Shown in pieces: positions 43,701 to 46,782 of a DNA stretch of 46,782 nt. The stretch is from positions 1 through 46,782 of the forward strand of contig CAKZPB010000036.1 of NCBI GenBank assembly GCA_937138395.1, in the 5' to 3' direction. Position numbers and translations under genes: made by a program. How positions within the stretch are numbered: position 1 is the stretch's first letter; each line of letters begins with the position of its first letter. This DNA comes from an uncultured Pseudomonadota bacterium. Its GTDB lineage: Bacteria; Pseudomonadota; Gammaproteobacteria; Xanthomonadales; Wenzhouxiangellaceae. Below the pieces are notes generated by a model. That model did no database searches. It was not told the DNA's origin and saw nothing but the letters and a program-made list of their open reading frames with translations.

Positions 43701-43965
43701 CGAACTTCAAAAGCAATTTCAAAACCAAACTTGTCGTGAATCGCTAGTCCTAGTAGTATCTTGACTAAGGATTTTAGTTTGGCTAAAGAAGTGGATTATT
43801 TCCGATTGCTCCAAGCTAAATCGGCAATTAATCAGTAAAGAAATTTATTCTTGAGATTTTGCTGGGTATTTGGAAAATCTATATATTGATTTGTTCATTA
43901 ATAGTACCCTTCTGAATTTTTTTATAGTTTGAAGTTATATGTCTTAGAAAAAAATTAAGGAATAC
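43701..43965. other. AT-rich intergenic DNA
   Basis: About 260 bases of markedly AT-rich sequence starting after the hairpin repeat. No convincing gene is seen. It presumably carries the promoter of the small coupled ORF and the 348-residue gene. An ATG at 43939 opens only to a TAG two codons later. Confidence 0.4.
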
Positions 43966-44079
43966 TTGGAAAAAGCTGTCCGAGCTAGTCTCGCGACTGA
44001 ATATTTAGAAAAAGTCGATTACCAGCTAGAGGTAAACGTCTGTGGCGGCTCCCCTCTACGTGAGCAAAGTAAATTATGA
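43966..44079 (+). CDS. Small ORF coupled to downstream unknown gene
   Basis: A 37-codon frame from TTG (43966) to TGA at 44077-44079, overlapping the ATG of the next gene as ATGA. AAGGA (43957-43961) lies 4 bases before the TTG. The product is charged and helical at first (LEKAVRASLATEYLEKVDYQ) and then contains VNVCGGSPLREQ. In the same frame an ATG sits at 43939, but TAG interrupts at codon 3 (43945-43947), so an originally 46-residue gene may have acquired a nonsense codon. Coupling by overlap and amino-acid-like composition support reality; no family was recognised. It could be a leader peptide, an antitoxin-like partner or a gene remnant. Confidence 0.4.
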   Translation: MEKAVRASLATEYLEKVDYQLEVNVCGGSPLREQSKL

Positions 44080-45122
44080 GCACAGAAGGCAAATTTACAG
44101 GGGTAATTTTTGCATTATTAGGTGAATTCAATGTATGGCCTGCGCCACAGGAGGGTCTAATATTTCATGAAGAGTTGGATGAAGGGGTTATTGATTTTTT
44201 TGGGATTCCCAATTTGGCTATAAAAGTTGTATTAACTCAAAAAAATGGAGAGACATCGCAAGTTGAAACCTGCCCGATAATCAGTGGGCCGGAGATATCG
44301 TTGTTTATTTTTTCTGTCACTTGGGATTTTCCTGAAATAGATGTGCATATCAATGGTCATCATGTCGCATCGACTGATACAACGAAAGTCATTGAAGAAA
44401 ATCTTAAATGGTCCGCAACTGAAAACGATAACAAGTCAATAATTTTCACCGATATAACTGTAGATAATGAACAATACAGGACTCAACGAATCAAAGAAAG
44501 TTGCTCTCTGCAAACAAGAGCAGATCGGTTGCCCGCTAATAATGAAAAGCCATACGAAGACCTGTCTAATGCACTGAAACAACTGCGAGACCAGATAGCC
44601 GCGATCAAACGCGGAGAAATGCATCAAGACACGGCGCTTGCCGCTCGATTACGTGCGCTCATATGTCGTTCCAAGAGTCAATCTCCACTTCTCCAAAGGT
44701 GTGCTGGAGAATTAAAACTACCCCTTATTTTTTATGGTATTCCGCCTCTGCTACCTCAATATTGGGATCCAATTCGAGATGGTGATCTTTCTTCTCCCAT
44801 TGCTTTTTCTATTAAGTTGTCTGCTTCGCCTACAAAAACAATTGCTACACAAGTGGCGATGGATTTAGATTACTGGTTGCAAATGCAATCGGCCAATATG
44901 AATGAAAAACTATACACAAATGACGAAGTTGTCCGCGCTTTTGCTGATACGGAGGGGGCACACTATGACAATGGTGTCGAGCCATTAGTGCAAGCGCTAA
45001 AACGTATAAACCACTTCCGTGCAGAAATGACCATGTTGCATAAATTCTTTCTAATGACTGCTGAATGTGTCTTGGCGATCGGCGAGTACGTTCTCCAAGA
45101 AAAGTTAAAGTTAACTAACTAG
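44076..45122 (+). CDS. Unknown 348-residue protein in AT-rich island
   Basis: A protein without a family I recognise. The N-terminal about 120 residues look beta-rich (EISLFIFSVTWDFPEIDVHIN), like a small sandwich or binding domain. A helical segment with a heptad-like pattern follows at about residues 160-195 (YEDLSNALKQLRDQIAAIKR). The C-terminal half mixes helices and strands and ends helical (ECVLAIGEYVLQEKLKL). No signal peptide or clear membrane segment is present. Base composition is much more AT-rich than the surrounding chromosome, and the gene lies next to an attC-like site, so it was probably acquired as a cassette or island gene. The upstream small ORF overlaps its start. Defence or stress roles are common for such cargo but not shown here. 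Confidence 0.7.
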   Translation: MSTEGKFTGVIFALLGEFNVWPAPQEGLIFHEELDEGVIDFFGIPNLAIKVVLTQKNGETSQVETCPIISGPEISLFIFSVTWDFPEIDVHINGHHVASTDTTKVIEENLKWSATENDNKSIIFTDITVDNEQYRTQRIKESCSLQTRADRLPANNEKPYEDLSNALKQLRDQIAAIKRGEMHQDTALAARLRALICRSKSQSPLLQRCAGELKLPLIFYGIPPLLPQYWDPIRDGDLSSPIAFSIKLSASPTKTIATQVAMDLDYWLQMQSANMNEKLYTNDEVVRAFADTEGAHYDNGVEPLVQALKRINHFRAEMTMLHKFFLMTAECVLAIGEYVLQEKLKLTN

Positions 45123-45155
45123 TAAAACCATGCAATCTATTAAAGTGAAATATAC

Positions 45156-45218
45156 ACACAACAATCGGTTGCAGTGGACGAGCCGCTACGTGGCCCGCCG
45201 CTGAACAAAGCATTATGC
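45156..45218 (+). mobile_element. Integron attC-like recombination site
   Basis: The segment folds as an imperfect inverted repeat typical of attC. GTTGCAGTGG (45169-45178 region) matches the reverse complement of CCGCTGAAC (45199-45207) except for one extra G, the extrahelical base, with a further stem (CGAGCC/GGCCCG) around the loop GCTACGT. The 3' end reads AAAGCATTATGC. Active sites have GTTRRRY here, but the crossover G is A at 45212. The left box (ACACAAC) only loosely matches RYYYAAC. It immediately follows the 348-residue gene as expected for a cassette, but no integrase gene is in the window. Confidence 0.55.
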
Positions 45219-45276
45219 GGGTTGACCCTGATTTTTCTTACACGAGCTAGGCTTCAAATTTGTATGGAGAGTTTTT

Positions 45277-45776
45277 TTGAACGCTGAACCAATCATCCGT
45301 CAGGCGTTACGGAATGATCTCCCTGATATTGTCCGGCTGCTTGCCGATGATGCGCTCGGTTCAGGGCGAGAAGAATGCATGTCGCCACAACTGTATAGCT
45401 ACTACACGGCATTTAAGGCGATTGAGTAGGATCCGAACAATGAGCTGATTGTGGTGGAGTTGGATGGTGCTGTGGTCGGGGTACTTCAGTTGACGTTTAT
45501 TCAAACATCACCTGTCGGGGCAGCTGGCGGGCGTTGATTGAGGGTGTTCGTGTTGATTCGTCGGTGCGGAACAAGGGAATTGGCCGCAAGTTGTTTCCCT
45601 GGGCAATCGAACGGGCGAGTCAAAATGGATGCCGGTTGGTTCAGCTCACCTCGGACAAGTCTCGGCCGGAGGCGATTCGGTTTTTCGAATCTTTGGGCTT
45701 TGTGGCGTCTCATGAGGGGTTCAAATTGCAGCTGGAGCCATCCAAGACGGTGCTGGAAGCGAATACAGAGCCGTAG
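45277..45776 (+). pseudogene. GNAT acetyltransferase pseudogene
   Basis: The remains of a GNAT-family N-acetyltransferase. A probable TTG start at 45277 (GGAG about 8 bases before) begins AEPIIRQALRNDLPDIVRLL, the usual first helix. A TAG at 45427-45429 interrupts the frame before DPNNELIVVELDGAVVGVLQL. After TFI the frame shifts: restoring one C near 45502 gives PNITCRGSWRALIEGVRVDS, which reconnects to the acetyl-CoA-binding part VRNKGIGRKLFPWAIERA and SRPEAIRFFESLGF. An upstream ATG at 45264 would be in frame if the run of seven T were six. Two or three lesions make loss of function likely. It lies immediately downstream of the attC-like site, so it is probably a decayed cassette gene. Confidence 0.8.
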
Positions 45777-45908
45777 ATTCCCATTCATTTTCACGCCTGA
45801 GCCTAGTTTTCAGCTCTGTTTGGCGTGCTGGTGGCGTAAGGATGGCGTGTTCAGTTGGTCAGGAGTGTTGAACAATGGCTGAACAGATATCCATTCGAGA
45901 GAACGATC

Positions 45909-46544
45909 ATGACGATTACCGTTGATACGAAAAAGCTGATAGTCGAACGGAAAAAGCGCGCTTGGACGCAGGAGCATTTGGCGGAAGTTTCAGATTTGGG
46001 GATTCGCACCATCCAGCGAATCGAGAAATCCGGCTCCGCCTCACCAGAATCAGTCCGCGCATTGGCCAGTTGCTTTGATCTGAGCGCGCCCGATCTGGTG
46101 GTCGATTCCTTATCAAATCAATCTCAGCCGAACGGGCTCTTCAGGTTTGGATATGCCCCGGTTGCGCTGGCGCTTGCGCTGTTGGTACTGATTTTCTTCT
46201 ACGCGAACCGGCCCGCGGTAGCGAACGACATCAAGCTGAGTTTCAATGCAGTCGTCACCGCTCAGGATGATCAATATGAGCACGTCGGGGAAATGACGAT
46301 TGAAAATGGGGAGGAATCGCAGTTCCAGATGGACGGCGTATTCAAGGTGCTGGTCTCTCCCAGCGATTTGGGCAATAACCAGGTGCTGATCGCGCTCAAG
46401 ATCTTCACGATGACCGATGGCGACTATGCGCTGGTGAGTGAGCCAAGTTTGATTACATCGGACGGGAATGAGGCTGTATTCAGTTTGGGACTGAACGACG
46501 AGAATGGAAGCCAGATCCGAGTCGCAGTGACACCAGAAATGTAG
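45909..46544 (+). CDS. Membrane-anchored XRE-type HTH protein
   Basis: A 211-residue protein with an N-terminal XRE/Cro-type helix-turn-helix (about residues 8-65, KLIVERKKRAWTQEHLAEVS with GIRTIQRIE). A single membrane helix at about 82-100 (YAPVALALALLVLIFFYAN) leads to an extracytoplasmic beta-rich domain (about 105-211, KLSFNAVVTAQDDQYEHVGE and following). The layout suggests a one-component transmembrane regulator that reads an outside or envelope signal, though HTH-membrane proteins can also act in scaffolding. The ATG at 45909 is chosen because it starts the HTH directly. Composition resembles the chromosome more than the AT-rich cassette. Its target genes are not evident; the secreted protein starting at 46616 is a candidate. 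Confidence 0.78.
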   Translation: MTITVDTKKLIVERKKRAWTQEHLAEVSDLGIRTIQRIEKSGSASPESVRALASCFDLSAPDLVVDSLSNQSQPNGLFRFGYAPVALALALLVLIFFYANRPAVANDIKLSFNAVVTAQDDQYEHVGEMTIENGEESQFQMDGVFKVLVSPSDLGNNQVLIALKIFTMTDGDYALVSEPSLITSDGNEAVFSLGLNDENGSQIRVAVTPEM

Positions 46545-46615
46545 TCCGCAACCGTCTAGGTTGATGGTATGTTGGGGCTTGGAGTGACTAGAAATCTTTT
46601 TGCGGGGATGGCTGC

Positions 46616-46782
46616 ATGACCACATTGCATCGCGGATTCATACTGTTTAGCGCTGCATTACTGGCATTCAGTGCCAATGCAGACGAATCCAATCGCCTGG
46701 CAGCGGGTCATTCTCCGGTGCAGGCCGAGTTCCTGCAGGCCTTTATACCGTTCTGCGGCAACGCGTACGCGGCCACGATTGT
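46616..46782 (+). CDS. Secreted protein, 3' end beyond window
   Basis: The first 55 codons of a gene that runs off the window. Residues 1-22 form a clear signal peptide (LHRGFILFSAALLAFSANA), and the mature part begins DESNRLAAGHSPVQAEF, then LQAFIPFCGNAYAATI. The protein would be periplasmic or outer membrane. The family cannot be named from this fragment. It follows the membrane HTH gene by 71 bases on the same strand and may be co-transcribed with it. Confidence 0.65.
   Translation, partial: MTTLHRGFILFSAALLAFSANADESNRLAAGHSPVQAEFLQAFIPFCGNAYAATI

Overview
The window looks like a chromosomal segment of a GC-rich gammaproteobacterium, most likely near the Xanthomonadales/Chromatiales (Wenzhouxiangella- or Lysobacter-like). 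This is inferred from an ETF-ubiquinone oxidoreductase, an acetate-type symporter with a DUF4212 partner, ECF sigma/Ser-Thr kinase-TPR modules, duplicated MacB-type permeases with an NtrC-type two-component system, and a secreted FG-GAP protein ending in a FADDFE-like tail. No rRNA, tRNA, CRISPR array or intact transposase was seen.

Region 1 (1-5119): a YegS-like lipid kinase, a secreted DUF3047 protein, a small coiled-coil protein, an MgtC-family membrane protein, a secreted parallel beta-helix protein and a SAM methyltransferase. Region 2 (5120-11224, minus strand) is the most striking part. Four genes are joined by 4-base stop/start overlaps: a class I HMG-CoA reductase fused to an APH/choline-kinase-like domain, a rifampin-phosphotransferase-like dikinase, a UbiA-type prenyltransferase and a CDP-archaeol-synthase-like cytidylyltransferase. 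Together they suggest a dedicated isoprenoid-lipid pathway with archaeal-looking steps (mevalonate synthesis, phosphorylation, prenyl transfer, CTP activation). The product is unknown.

Region 3 (11424-15356): a Ser/Thr kinase with TPRs, a sterol-desaturase-type hydroxylase and an ECF sigma factor. Region 4 (15532-28189): an export operon with an HlyD-type adaptor, a 38-residue membrane microprotein, an ATPase and three FtsX/MacB-type permeases. It ends with its own sigma54-dependent response regulator and histidine kinase. The operon is preceded by a GG-N10-GC sigma54 promoter and a large upstream dyad. The predicted transcription start falls on the ATG of the first gene.

Region 5 (28198-43304): an FG-GAP protein lacking an ordinary start codon, an ECF sigma factor overlapping a Ser/Thr kinase-TPR gene, a diguanylate cyclase, an AI-2E-type transporter, a tandem glycosyltransferase fusion and ETF-QO. 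It ends with a minus-strand cluster of DUF4212, sodium:solute symporter, CNB-CBS-DUF294 protein and DEDDh exonuclease.

Region 6 (43305-46782) is accessory DNA: a multi-hairpin repeat, an AT-rich island with a small ORF coupled to an unknown 348-residue protein, an attC-like site with an altered crossover base, a GNAT acetyltransferase pseudogene, a membrane-anchored HTH protein and the start of a secreted protein cut by the window edge.
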